Below are positions 33,135-41,835 of a stretch of 46,245 nucleotides of DNA, one piece after another. Position 1 is the stretch's first letter, and every line of letters starts with the position of its first letter. The notes under the pieces were generated by a model that did no database searches, was not told the origin of the DNA, and saw only the letters and a list, made by a program, of their open reading frames with translations. The position numbers and the translations under genes are program-made. Source of the stretch: Pseudomonadota bacterium (GTDB taxonomy: Bacteria > Desulfobacterota > Syntrophorhabdia > Syntrophorhabdales > Syntrophorhabdaceae); the NCBI GenBank assembly GCA_026388315.1, contig JAPLKA010000085.1, forward strand, positions 1 to 46,245, in the 5' to 3' direction.

Positions 33135-34277
33135 ATGGATTTTAACTTTACACAGGAACAGATATTTTTCAGGGAACAGGTCGCGAAGGCCCTCAAAGAA
33201 CTTGTTGAGCCACAGGCTTCAACGATAGACAAAGAAGACAGGTTCCCCCATGCATTGTTTAAAAAACTGGGTAGCTTAGGCTACTACGGTGTACGGTACC
33301 CCCAGGAAATCGGTGGCATGGGGGCAGACTGCACCACGTTTACCATTCTTGCTGAAGAGCTTGCCCGTGTCTCCGTAGCCTTTTCAGCCATTGTCACCAT
33401 GCAGTGCCTCATGGGTACGGATTTTATCCACCGCTTTGGCACGAAAGATCACATAGAACGCCTCCTTATTCCTGCCATTAAAGGAGAAAAGATAGCCACC
33501 ATTGCCTTTACCGAGCCGGATTATGGTTCTGATCTAGGGGCAATAAAGACAAAAGCTGTAAAAGAAGGAAATGAGTACGTGATCAGAGGCAGAAAGATGT
33601 GGATCACAAGTGCTGAAGTAGCTGATTTTGTGACTGTTGTTGCTACGGTGGACCCTTCAAAACGCCTCAAGGGCCTCGCCTTTTTCCTTGTTGAGAAGGG
33701 CACACCCGGTTTTTCGGTTGGTCAGAGGATTGATAAGATGTCAGCCAGGGGTTCGGTTACCGGAGAATTGATCTTTGATGAGTGCCGTATTCCTGAGACA
33801 AACCTTCTCGGAGAAGAGGGAAAGGGCGCCCAGTACCTTGAAGGACTTTTAAGCGAAATCAGGGTCATGATTGCGGGGTTGGGGCTCGGGCTTGCCCGGA
33901 GCGCTTATGCCGCCGGGATTAAATATGCTCAGGAACGGGAAGCCTTCGGGAAACCTGTTTCTCAATTCCAGCTCATTCAGGAAAAGATTGCAGAGATGGA
34001 GATGCGCATTAAAAGTACATGGCTTCTTACCTATCATGCAGCATGGCTTAAGGATCATGGCATGCCTGCAAAGAAAGAGGCTGCCATGGCAAAATTATAT
34101 TCCACCGAAACAGCAACGTATGTGGTGGACCAGGTGACAAGGATACACGGGGCATATGGTATTGCAGAGGAATACCATGTTGAGAGGCTATACAGGGATG
34201 CACGTTTTCTCCTCTACGGAGGGGGGACGTCGGAAATATTGAAGACGATTATTGCGAAAGAGTGCCTTAAAACATAA
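33135..34277 (+). CDS. Acyl-CoA dehydrogenase with Gly at the usual catalytic Glu position, IaaF-like by context
   Basis: An FAD-dependent acyl-CoA dehydrogenase-fold protein of 380 residues. It has AFTEPDYGSDLGAIKT and the FAD-contacting KMWITSAEVADFVTV, and a C-terminal RDARFLLYGGGTSEI. In most members this last motif reads YEGTSEI, with Glu as the base; here the position is Gly363. A Glu (241) lies in the helix where isovaleryl- and long-chain enzymes carry their alternative base, offset by one residue. In the proposed pathway it would oxidise, perhaps with decarboxylation, the benzylmalonyl-type CoA made by the mutase. Electron-transfer flavoprotein genes are not in the window. It starts 13 bases after meaB. 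Confidence 0.85.
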   Translation: MDFNFTQEQIFFREQVAKALKELVEPQASTIDKEDRFPHALFKKLGSLGYYGVRYPQEIGGMGADCTTFTILAEELARVSVAFSAIVTMQCLMGTDFIHRFGTKDHIERLLIPAIKGEKIATIAFTEPDYGSDLGAIKTKAVKEGNEYVIRGRKMWITSAEVADFVTVVATVDPSKRLKGLAFFLVEKGTPGFSVGQRIDKMSARGSVTGELIFDECRIPETNLLGEEGKGAQYLEGLLSEIRVMIAGLGLGLARSAYAAGIKYAQEREAFGKPVSQFQLIQEKIAEMEMRIKSTWLLTYHAAWLKDHGMPAKKEAAMAKLYSTETATYVVDQVTRIHGAYGIAEEYHVERLYRDARFLLYGGGTSEILKTIIAKECLKT

Positions 34278-34327
34278 ACCGCTTTGTGCATGGTGCTTTG
34301 TGCATAATGTAAACTTGGAGGAATTTT

Positions 34328-34726
34328 ATGGGAGAGCAGAAAAGGATAAAGGTTTTAATTGCGAAACCGGGACTTGATGGTCACGACAGAGGGGCCAAAG
34401 TAGTCGCCCAGGCCCTTAAGGAGGCAGGAATGGAGGTGATTTATTCCGGTCTCCACAAGACGATAGACCAGATCATTCATATTGCCATCCAGGAGGATGT
34501 GGATGTCATCGGGCTCTCTATCATGTCAGGCGCCCACATCCCGATTACGCAAAAGCTCTTTAAAAGACTTGGTGAAGAGGGGGTTACGGACAAGCTTGTT
34601 TTTGTCGGCGGTGTCATACCCGGGAAGGATATCCCCAGGCTCAAGGGGATAGGAGTTACCGGCGTTTTCCCCGGCGGCGCCCCTCTTGCCGAAACGATAG
34701 AGTTCTTAAAAAATACTGTAAAATAA
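34328..34726 (+). CDS. Acyl-CoA mutase small subunit, cobalamin-binding
   Basis: A 132-residue B12-binding domain, the separate small subunit of a methylmalonyl-CoA-mutase-like enzyme. The DxHxxG motif is GLDGHDRG, with His19 the expected lower axial ligand to cobalt. SIMSGAH and FVGGVIP are the other cofactor-tail contacts. GGAGG lies 8 bases before the ATG. The large subunit follows 23 bases later, so the enzyme is of the split type also seen in archaea, hydroxyisobutyryl-CoA mutase and indoleacetate degraders. Confidence 0.92.
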   Translation: MGEQKRIKVLIAKPGLDGHDRGAKVVAQALKEAGMEVIYSGLHKTIDQIIHIAIQEDVDVIGLSIMSGAHIPITQKLFKRLGEEGVTDKLVFVGGVIPGKDIPRLKGIGVTGVFPGGAPLAETIEFLKNTVK

Positions 34727-34749
34727 GGATATTGCATTAGGAGGAAAAT

Positions 34750-36378
34750 ATGGCTGTTCCACGATACATTAAAGACAAAAAGGATCAGATTCTGGATGTC
34801 ATTCTGGAATCCGGAATCCATGTAAAGCCTTCCTATACACCTGAAGACCTGGAACATATCGGCTTCAATTACGAAAAAGACGTTGCAGACCCGGGAAAAT
34901 ATCCATTTACAAGGGGAATACACCCCATGGGCTACAGGTCGAGGGCATGGACAACACGTCAGTATACCGGTTTCGGAAGCCCGGCGGAGACGAATGAGCG
35001 CTTCCAGCTCATGATTGCCCATGGCCAGACAGGGTTGAATGTTGCCTTTGATCTGCCGACACAGATGGGATATGACTCGGACGATCCCATGGCTGAAGGA
35101 GAAGTGGGACGGGTGGGCATGGCAGTAGATACACTCCGTGACTTTGAAATTGCCTTTAAGAACATACAATTAGACAAGATCGGTGCAGGACTTACTATCA
35201 ATGCCGTGGCATCCATTATGCTTGCCATGTATCAGGCGGTAGCGGAAAAATTCGGGTACGATGCAAAAGTCATATCTGCAACACCTCAGAATGACATATT
35301 GAAAGAGATGATAGGTAGAGGGGCATGGATTTTCCCTGTGGAGCCGGCGGTGAAACTCATCGGTGACACGATCGAGTATTCTATGACCACCATGCCAAAG
35401 ACAAACCCTGTAAGTGTATGCGGGTACCACATCAGAGAATCCGGTGCAACACCGGCCCAGGAAATCGCTTATGCTATCCTCATTGCCAACGCATACATCG
35501 ATAATGTCCTTGCAAGGGGATACGATGTAGATGAATTTGTCGGGAGGTTTTCCTTTAATTTCAATGTGTTCGGCAATATGTGGGAACAGATTGCCAAATT
35601 CAGGGCGGCCCGGAAGCTCTGGGCACGGAATCTGAAAGAGAAATACAATGTAAAAAAGGCACAAAACCTTTTTCTGCGTGGGCTTTTCGGGGGTGGCGGA
35701 TATGGACTCACCAAGGCACAGCCGGAAAACAACATCATGAGAGGGGCATATTATGCGCTCGTAGCTGCCCTGTCAGGTGCACAAACAACGGCATTGTGCA
35801 GTTTTGACGAAGCCTTTACGATTCCAACACCTCATTCAGCGCTTCTCTCGCTCCGCACGCTCCAGCTATTAATGGATGAGATGGGCCTGAGGGATACCGT
35901 TGATCCACTTGCCGGAAGCTACTTCATCGAAACGCTCACAAAAGAGATGGAGCAGAAAATCGAGGAAGAGATGGAAAAGATTGTAAAGTACGGTGGCATC
36001 ACAAAGGCTGTTTCTGATGGGTATATCCAGAGACTTGTTGCACATCAGGCCTTTGAAGTGGAAAAAGGACTTGAATCAGGGGAGCTTCTGAAGGTAGGTG
36101 TCAATATCTATAAAGAGGGTGCCCCCATGGATGTAGAACTCCACGAGTATAACTATGAGACTGCCGAAAAACAGATTGAAAGCCTGCATCAGGTCAAGCG
36201 GGCACGTTCGGAGAGTGATGTGGCACGTACCCTGAAAGAGCTTGAAACTGCAACACTGGAGGGGAAGAATGTGATGCCCCATCTCGTTGAGTGCTGTAAG
36301 GCATATGCAACAGTTGGTGAAATGACGGGCATCTTCAGGCAGGTTTTTGGTGAATTCCAGGAACCAGGGCTGTTTTAG
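34750..36378 (+). CDS. Acyl-CoA mutase large (catalytic) subunit, methylmalonyl-CoA-mutase family
   Basis: The TIM-barrel subunit of a B12-dependent acyl-CoA mutase (542 residues; no B12 domain fused). Aligning by eye with Propionibacterium methylmalonyl-CoA mutase gives one constant offset of 17: Tyr89 becomes Tyr72 (TTRQYTG), Arg207 becomes Arg190 (NDILKEMIGRG), His244 becomes His227 (CGYHIRESG). Tyr and Arg at these sites bind a free carboxylate; isobutyryl- and hydroxyisobutyryl-CoA mutases have other residues. A succinyl-type substrate is therefore predicted, including (2-aminophenyl)succinyl-CoA in the indoleacetate pathway. TPQ replaces the common TIQ beside the active site, and LCSFDEA replaces HTNS-type sequence, so it may not be the ordinary enzyme of propionate metabolism. 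Confidence 0.9.
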   Translation: MAVPRYIKDKKDQILDVILESGIHVKPSYTPEDLEHIGFNYEKDVADPGKYPFTRGIHPMGYRSRAWTTRQYTGFGSPAETNERFQLMIAHGQTGLNVAFDLPTQMGYDSDDPMAEGEVGRVGMAVDTLRDFEIAFKNIQLDKIGAGLTINAVASIMLAMYQAVAEKFGYDAKVISATPQNDILKEMIGRGAWIFPVEPAVKLIGDTIEYSMTTMPKTNPVSVCGYHIRESGATPAQEIAYAILIANAYIDNVLARGYDVDEFVGRFSFNFNVFGNMWEQIAKFRAARKLWARNLKEKYNVKKAQNLFLRGLFGGGGYGLTKAQPENNIMRGAYYALVAALSGAQTTALCSFDEAFTIPTPHSALLSLRTLQLLMDEMGLRDTVDPLAGSYFIETLTKEMEQKIEEEMEKIVKYGGITKAVSDGYIQRLVAHQAFEVEKGLESGELLKVGVNIYKEGAPMDVELHEYNYETAEKQIESLHQVKRARSESDVARTLKELETATLEGKNVMPHLVECCKAYATVGEMTGIFRQVFGEFQEPGLF

Positions 36379-36466
36379 CAACAGGGTTCAAGGGGTCGAG
36401 TGATTTAAAAATGCTTAAGCCCTTGGATCTTGGAACTCTTGAGCCCGAATTGAGTTAGGAGGATAC
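36379..36466. repeat. Repeat-like spacer between mutase and hyuA
   Basis: The 88-base gap holds GGGTTCAAGGGGTCGAG and later CCCTTGGATCTTGGAACTC, which partly pair. It is the same kind of low-complexity spacer seen between other genes of the operon. A GGAGG Shine-Dalgarno sequence ends it. Confidence 0.4.
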
Positions 36467-38569
36467 ATGAGAGACAAATATTACCGGCTGGGCTGCGACA
36501 TCGGCGGAACATTCACCGACTTTGTCCTGCTCAACGATCAAACAGGAGAGATACAAACCGGCAAGTGCCTGACTACACCACAGGACCCCTCCGATGCAGT
36601 TGAAGAAGGGATAAGGGCGCTGGAGGTGACATCACCGGACTTTGTCGGGAAGCTGGACGAATTGATACACGGAACAACCCTTGTCATCAATTCCATCATC
36701 GAGAGAAAGGGAGCCAGAACAGGGCTCATCACGACGAAAGGTTTCAGGGATGTACTGGAGATAGGCCGCGAGATACGCTATGCACCTTACGACATATTCG
36801 CAGAATTTCCCCAACCCCTGATCCCCAGGAGATACCGCATCGAGGTGGATGAAAGGGTCCGCAGCGATGGAACCGTCTTGAAGGCGCTGGATGTGGAAGA
36901 TGCAAAAAAGGCGGTTCGCACCCTGCTTGGCATGGGTGTGGAGTCGATCGCCGTTTGTCTCCTCAATTCCTTTGAGAATCCGTCCCATGAGCTGATGCTC
37001 CAGGAGATCATCGAAAAAGAGGCTCCGGGCATCTCCACATCGATTTCGTACCATGTTCTGCCGCAGATCAAGGAATATGAAAGAACAAGCACCACGGTTA
37101 CCAACGCCTATGTCAAACCCCTTACGGGACGTTATCTGTCCAAACTGGCCGACAGGCTTGATTCTATCGGCTTCAAGGGCAAACTCTTTATCATGCTGAG
37201 CAGCGGCGGTGTTACCTCTGTGGATACAGCGGCGCAGTTTCCGGTAAGGATTATCGAGTCCGGACCTACGGCGGCAGTCATTGCAGGCCAGTACTACGGC
37301 AAACACTTCAATATCCCCGAGATGTTCTGTTTCGATATGGGCGGCACAACGGCCAAGTCTTGTCTGATCCAGAAAGGCGTTGCCAGTGTGGTGCCGACAT
37401 TCGAAGTGGGACGCGTTCAGAGGTTCATGAAGGGAAGCGGGCTCACGATTCAGGTGCCCGTCGTTGACCTGATGGAGATAGGCGCAGGCGGCGGCAGTAT
37501 TGCTAAAATAAGCAAGCTTGGCACCCTTCGGGTTGGCCCGGAAAGCTCCAGTGCAGATCCAGGCCCTATCTGTTACGGAAGGGGAGGTAAAGATCCGTGC
37601 GTGACCGATGCGGACCTCCTGCTGGGTTACCTCGACGAGAAATATTTTCTTGGAGGGACCATGAGCCTCGACAAGGAGGGTGCACGCCGCGGTGTGGAAG
37701 AGAAGATTGCAAAACCGCTCGGTGTTTCCTTTATTCAGGCCCTCTGGGGTATCCATGATCTCATCAACGAAACAATGGCAGCGGCAGCAAAGACGCATAT
37801 CGCCGAAAAGGGCGGGAACCCCAAGATCGTAACGGTTGCCGCTTTTGGAGGGGCAGGTCCGGTCCACGCTTACGGATTGGCCAAAAAACTGGGTGCGCCC
37901 CGGATGCTGATACCGCCAAATGCTGGTGTAGGATCGGCAATGGGTTTCTTCACCGCCCCGCGGGCATTCGATCTCTTGAGGAGCCATAAGGTTCCCCTGA
38001 GTGATGCTGCATTTTCCGATATTGAGGAGATATTCAAAGGACTTGAGGTCGATGCCGGAAAGATACTGAAGAAGGAAGCGGCCGATGACGCCATTACATA
38101 TGAAAGATCCCTGGATATGCGTTTTGTGGGACAGGGCGCAGAAACGAATGTCCAGGCGCCGTCAGGGGATTTCACAAAACTCAAGAAGGCCGATATCAGA
38201 CGCATCTTCGACGATGCCTATGAGAAGCTCTACGGCAGGACCTACCCCGAATCGGAAGTAGAGTTCATCAACTTCAAGGTCAGGGCAAGCCTTCCGGAAC
38301 GGCTCCTCCAGCTTCCAAAACAGAAAAAGAAAAAGGGACAGTCCCTCGATGAGGCCATCAAAGGACAACGTCCTGCATACTCGCCTATCGCAAAAGATTT
38401 TATACCCTATACGGTTTATGACAGATACAAACTCTTTCCGAAGGCCAGGTTTCAGGGGCCAGCCATTATCGAAGAAAAAGAATCAACCCTCATTGTGGGG
38501 GAAGATGCCCGTGTATCGGTAGATGAGTTTGGATTTCTGTGGATTGACCTTAAGGAGGTAGGAAAATGA
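36467..38569 (+). CDS. Hydantoinase A/oxoprolinase-type subunit (HyuA), ATP-dependent
   Basis: The ATP-binding subunit of the HyuA/HyuB class: N-methylhydantoinase, 5-oxoprolinase, caprolactamase and acetone/acetophenone carboxylases. The 700-residue protein has the N-terminal phosphate motif CDIGGTFTDFVL, a second FDMGGTTAKSCL, EIGAGGGSIAKI and FGGAGPVHAYGLAK. With HyuB but no small gamma subunit nearby, ring-opening of a lactam is more likely than carboxylation. In the indoleacetate pathway such an enzyme opens 2-oxoindole-3-acetate to (2-aminophenyl)succinate. The GGAGG site is 8 bases before the ATG. hyuA and hyuB look richer in G+C than the genes before them. Confidence 0.87.
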   Translation: MRDKYYRLGCDIGGTFTDFVLLNDQTGEIQTGKCLTTPQDPSDAVEEGIRALEVTSPDFVGKLDELIHGTTLVINSIIERKGARTGLITTKGFRDVLEIGREIRYAPYDIFAEFPQPLIPRRYRIEVDERVRSDGTVLKALDVEDAKKAVRTLLGMGVESIAVCLLNSFENPSHELMLQEIIEKEAPGISTSISYHVLPQIKEYERTSTTVTNAYVKPLTGRYLSKLADRLDSIGFKGKLFIMLSSGGVTSVDTAAQFPVRIIESGPTAAVIAGQYYGKHFNIPEMFCFDMGGTTAKSCLIQKGVASVVPTFEVGRVQRFMKGSGLTIQVPVVDLMEIGAGGGSIAKISKLGTLRVGPESSSADPGPICYGRGGKDPCVTDADLLLGYLDEKYFLGGTMSLDKEGARRGVEEKIAKPLGVSFIQALWGIHDLINETMAAAAKTHIAEKGGNPKIVTVAAFGGAGPVHAYGLAKKLGAPRMLIPPNAGVGSAMGFFTAPRAFDLLRSHKVPLSDAAFSDIEEIFKGLEVDAGKILKKEAADDAITYERSLDMRFVGQGAETNVQAPSGDFTKLKKADIRRIFDDAYEKLYGRTYPESEVEFINFKVRASLPERLLQLPKQKKKKGQSLDEAIKGQRPAYSPIAKDFIPYTVYDRYKLFPKARFQGPAIIEEKESTLIVGEDARVSVDEFGFLWIDLKEVGK

Positions 38570-40275
38570 AACGTGCGTTTGATCCGATCACGTTAGAGAT
38601 ATTATGGAGAAGGCTGATTTCCATTGTTGACGAGGCGGACGGCAGTGTTGCCCGCACCGCCTTTTCGAGCCTGCTCAGGGATGCCCATGACTATACCTGC
38701 ATGTTTACGGACAGATTGGGCCGGGAACTGGCTCAGGGGAGCTATGCAACCCCCGGACAGTCCGGCGCCATGGCCCTGGGTATAAAGAATCTGGTTAACA
38801 AGTACCCGTTGGAACATTACCAGCCAGGCGATGTATTTATCACGAACGATCCCTGGGCGCTCGCGGGTCATTTGAATGACGTATGTGTTATGAGCCCTAT
38901 ATTTTACAAGGAGCAACTGGTTGCCTTTACGGCAAGCGTATTTCACCATTCCGATATCGGTGGGCGTGTTGCCTCCGACAACCACGATGTTTTTGAGGAA
39001 GGTCTTTTTATTCCCTTCGTAAAGCTATACGACAAGGGAGTCCTCAACGAGTCGGTGCTCGATATGATCAGGTGGAACGTGCGAACCCGCGAGGAGGTGA
39101 TCGGCGATATACGGTCCCAGATCGCAGCGAACCACGTGTGCGGTGAAAAGATACGGCAGATGCTGAAAGAGAGCAACCTTGAAAACCTGGACGATCTGGC
39201 GGATCAGATTATCGGTTTGACCGAAAAAAGCATGAGGGAAGAGATCGAAAAGATCCCCGATGGCCTCTATCATGCTAAAGGCGTAATCGAGCAGATGAAA
39301 GGAAAAGACGATATCATCATCCAGGCGAAGGTCGAGATAAAGGGAAGCGATATCATTGTAAATCTCGACGGTTCTTCCGGTCAGGTAGACTGGGGCGGAA
39401 ACGTTGTTTATAATTTTACCTATGCCTATGTATTTATGGCAATAAAAAGCATGTTTGCCCCGGACATCCCGAACAACGATGGCTGCGCCAGGCCTATACA
39501 GCTTTTTGCCCCTGAAGGAACCGTTGTGAACTGCAAGTTCCCTGCAGCCGTGGCTGCACGGATGGGGGTGGGCCATTTTCTTACTGAGGTCATTTACCGG
39601 GCATTGTCCAATGTTCTACCCAACAGGGTGATCGCAGCTTCCGGCGGTACGCCGGCTGCTATGAACGTATTTTACGGAAGAAGGAAAGACGGGAAGCCGT
39701 GGCACTCCGTGATTATCCGGGGAGGCGGCATGGGCGCAGGCGCGTCCAACGACGGGAACTATGTCTATATCTTCCCGGCCAACGGCGCCAATACGCCTGT
39801 TGAGATATTTGAAAGTGACACCCCGCTTATCGTAGAGAAGAGAGAACTCCTCTCCGATTCAGGCGGCTGCGGCAAGATGAAGGGCGGTCTCGGAAAAAGG
39901 GAAGTCTTCAGGATACCCGACGATCAGTATGCCCCCATGCCCCCGGTTAACCTGGGGATCCAGTCAGGAAGGTATATCTATCCGGCGGAAGGGCTCTTTG
40001 ACGGTAAAACTGGCACAAAGGCCCAGTTTCTGGTCAACGGCGTTCCGGGTAACTCCTATGGATTGACACAGATGAAGCCCGGTGACGTGGTCATCATCGA
40101 CGCCCCCGGCGGCGGAGGATACGGCAAACCTTTTGAGCGCGACCCGGAAATGGTGGTCAGCGACGTCATTGAAGGATATGTGAGCATTGAAAGTGCCATG
40201 AATGATTATGGTGTTGTTATTAGTCCGGTAACCGGAGAAATTGACTGGAAAGAAACAAAGAAGCTGAGAAAGTAG
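38566..40275 (+). CDS. Hydantoinase B/oxoprolinase-type subunit (HyuB)
   Basis: The 569-residue partner of HyuA, overlapping its stop by 4 bases (ATGA), which is strong evidence of a complex. Family motifs are DPITLEILWRRL at the start, LRDAHDYTCMFTD, DVFITNDPWALAGHLNDV (metal and substrate region), HHSDIGGR and a Gly-rich end GDVVIIDAPGGGGYG. Length is typical (520-600). The substrate cannot be read from sequence; the neighbouring molybdenum hydroxylase, which makes cyclic amides from N-heterocycles, supports a lactam such as 2-oxoindole-3-acetate. Confidence 0.87.
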   Translation: MKRAFDPITLEILWRRLISIVDEADGSVARTAFSSLLRDAHDYTCMFTDRLGRELAQGSYATPGQSGAMALGIKNLVNKYPLEHYQPGDVFITNDPWALAGHLNDVCVMSPIFYKEQLVAFTASVFHHSDIGGRVASDNHDVFEEGLFIPFVKLYDKGVLNESVLDMIRWNVRTREEVIGDIRSQIAANHVCGEKIRQMLKESNLENLDDLADQIIGLTEKSMREEIEKIPDGLYHAKGVIEQMKGKDDIIIQAKVEIKGSDIIVNLDGSSGQVDWGGNVVYNFTYAYVFMAIKSMFAPDIPNNDGCARPIQLFAPEGTVVNCKFPAAVAARMGVGHFLTEVIYRALSNVLPNRVIAASGGTPAAMNVFYGRRKDGKPWHSVIIRGGGMGAGASNDGNYVYIFPANGANTPVEIFESDTPLIVEKRELLSDSGGCGKMKGGLGKREVFRIPDDQYAPMPPVNLGIQSGRYIYPAEGLFDGKTGTKAQFLVNGVPGNSYGLTQMKPGDVVIIDAPGGGGYGKPFERDPEMVVSDVIEGYVSIESAMNDYGVVISPVTGEIDWKETKKLRK

Positions 40276-40385
40276 GAAGTTAAGAAAGAAATTAGCTATG
40301 CACAGAATTTTAGTAATTGAGTGAATAAGTAAATGAGTAATTAAAATCACTTAATCACTTAATCACTTATTTACTTGATTACTGT
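40276..40385. repeat. Semi-tandem and palindromic spacer between hyuB and the ligase
   Basis: AGGAAGTTAAGAA appears at the start, and its reverse complement occurs at 15690-15720. Next come GAATAAGTAAATGAGTAAT, three tandem copies of the 8-base unit AATCACTT (about 40350-40375) and TTACTTGATTACT, which together form a long imperfect palindrome. No gene is seen. Confidence 0.5.
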
Positions 40386-40419
40386 AACCGCTGTTTTGAT
40401 AAAGGAGGAAGGAAACGAT

Positions 40420-41724
40420 ATGGAAAGACCATTTGATGCAAAAGTAAAAACAGAGAAGGAGCTCAAAGCGCTTCAGCTTGAGGGTCTGAAATGGACGGTG
40501 GACCATGTTTATAACGGTTCTGGCCATTACCGGAAAAAATTTGACGAAGCTGGTGTAAAGCCGGCGGACATTAAAACGCTGGAAGACTTACGGAAATTGC
40601 CCTTTACTTCCAGCAAAGACCTTCAGGAAGGCTATCCCTTTCCGCTCCTGAGCGTACCCATGGAGAAGGTTGTCCGCATCCATGCATCCAGCGGTACCAC
40701 CGGTAAAAGGAAGGTGCTTTGTTATACCGCAAAAGATGTAGATGACTGGGCGGAGATGTTCGCGCGGTGTTATTCCTATGCAGATTGTACCGTGGAAGAC
40801 AGGATACAGATCGCAGTGGGGTATGGTGTATGGACAGCGGGATGGGGTTTCCAGAACGGCTGCGAACGTTTCGGTGCCATGTCAATCCCCATAGGCCCGG
40901 GCAACACGGATATGCAGTGCCAGTTCCTCGAAGATTTCGGGACAACGGCCATGTGCTGTACTGCGTCCATGGGGCTTCTTATGGCGGAGCTTATCGCAGA
41001 ACGGGGGCTTAAAGGTAAGATTGCTCTGAAAAAGATGATCTTCGGGTCGGAACGCGCCAGTGATGCCATGAGGATGCGAATTTCTGAACTTTCAGGGGTC
41101 AGCTACGACCAACTCTTTGATATTCCCGGTATGACTGAGTTGTACGGACCGGGAACCGGTCTGGACTGCAGGTACCATAAAGGCATTCACCACTGGGCCG
41201 ATTACTACATACTGGAGATTTTGAACCCTGACACACTGGAGCCTGTTCCACCGGGAGAAGTGGGGGAAATGGTGGTAACGACTCTGAAAAAGGAAGCAGC
41301 GCCGCTCATCCGTTACCGGACACGGGACCTGACAAGGATGATACCAGAGCAGTGCCCCTGCGGAAGTATTATGCCCATGCACGACAGGATCCTCGGCAGA
41401 TCCGATGACATGTTTATCTTCAGGGCTGTCAATATTTACCCGAGCCATATCGATCAGATACTGTCCAACATCAAAGGCGTGGGCAGCGAGTATCAGATTG
41501 TCCTTTACCGGAAAGAGGCAGGTGGAAAAGACCACATGACGATCAGGGTCGAGCGGGCCCATGGTGTACAGCACTCTCATGACTCGGATAAGCACACCAG
41601 GAAGGCCACCGAGCACGAAATAAAAAAGCAGGTGTTAGTGAGCTGTGATGTGGAAATTGAGGACTACGGCTCATTACCGCGGTCTGACAGGAAAACAAAA
41701 AGGGTATTTGATAATAGAGACTGA
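40420..41724 (+). CDS. PaaK-like acyl-CoA ligase, AMP-forming (IaaB-like by context)
   Basis: An adenylate-forming ligase of 434 residues, the size of phenylacetate-CoA ligases. It has the P-loop ASSGTTGKRK, IPGMTELYGPG (A5-like), YRTRDLTRM and the C-terminal lid LGRSDDMFIFRAVNIYPS. ATG 40420 has AAAGGAGG upstream; the frame extends 15 codons further but only into the repeat spacer. In Aromatoleum, a ligase of this type (IaaB, from memory) makes indoleacetyl-CoA. Here it lies between HyuAB and the molybdenum hydroxylase. It could instead act on another aryl acid. Confidence 0.9.
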   Translation: MERPFDAKVKTEKELKALQLEGLKWTVDHVYNGSGHYRKKFDEAGVKPADIKTLEDLRKLPFTSSKDLQEGYPFPLLSVPMEKVVRIHASSGTTGKRKVLCYTAKDVDDWAEMFARCYSYADCTVEDRIQIAVGYGVWTAGWGFQNGCERFGAMSIPIGPGNTDMQCQFLEDFGTTAMCCTASMGLLMAELIAERGLKGKIALKKMIFGSERASDAMRMRISELSGVSYDQLFDIPGMTELYGPGTGLDCRYHKGIHHWADYYILEILNPDTLEPVPPGEVGEMVVTTLKKEAAPLIRYRTRDLTRMIPEQCPCGSIMPMHDRILGRSDDMFIFRAVNIYPSHIDQILSNIKGVGSEYQIVLYRKEAGGKDHMTIRVERAHGVQHSHDSDKHTRKATEHEIKKQVLVSCDVEIEDYGSLPRSDRKTKRVFDNRD

Positions 41725-41820
41725 TAAAGACAGTGAATAGTAATAGTAGACAGTGAATAGTTGAAAGGGCAGTCGAGTCTTTTGCTATTCACTATGGACT
41801 ATTCACTAACGGCTGCTCTT
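41725..41820. repeat. Inverted GTGAATAG repeats between ligase and Mo-hydroxylase genes
   Basis: AGTGAATAG occurs at 41732 and 41752, and its exact reverse complement CTATTCACT at 41785 and 41799. The gap can therefore fold as one long hairpin in two registers. The same word is found at 3270. It might reduce read-through or protect RNA ends between the two parts of the operon. Confidence 0.55.
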
Positions 41821-41835
41821 AAAAAGGAGGTTACT

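Noticed and set aside
34477-35169. 230-codon minus-strand frame across the mutase subunits
   Set aside because: It spans two real genes and their gap; its composition follows the complementary codons of the mutase.
32183-36378. Reading the meaB-mutase set as an ordinary propionate (methylmalonyl-CoA) pathway
   Set aside because: There is no epimerase, carboxylase or decarboxylase nearby. The genes lie in one operon with HyuAB, a PaaK-like ligase and a Mo hydroxylase, which fits indoleacetate degradation better.
36632-37987. 451-codon open frame on the minus strand opposite hyuA
   Set aside because: It is antisense to a clear HyuA protein with all family motifs, has no start signal and shows no domain pattern. 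Long shadow frames are common opposite GC-richer genes.
40276-40385. CRISPR-like array suggested by the tandem 8-base units
   Set aside because: The units are only 8 bases, directly abutting without unique spacers, and no cas genes are present.
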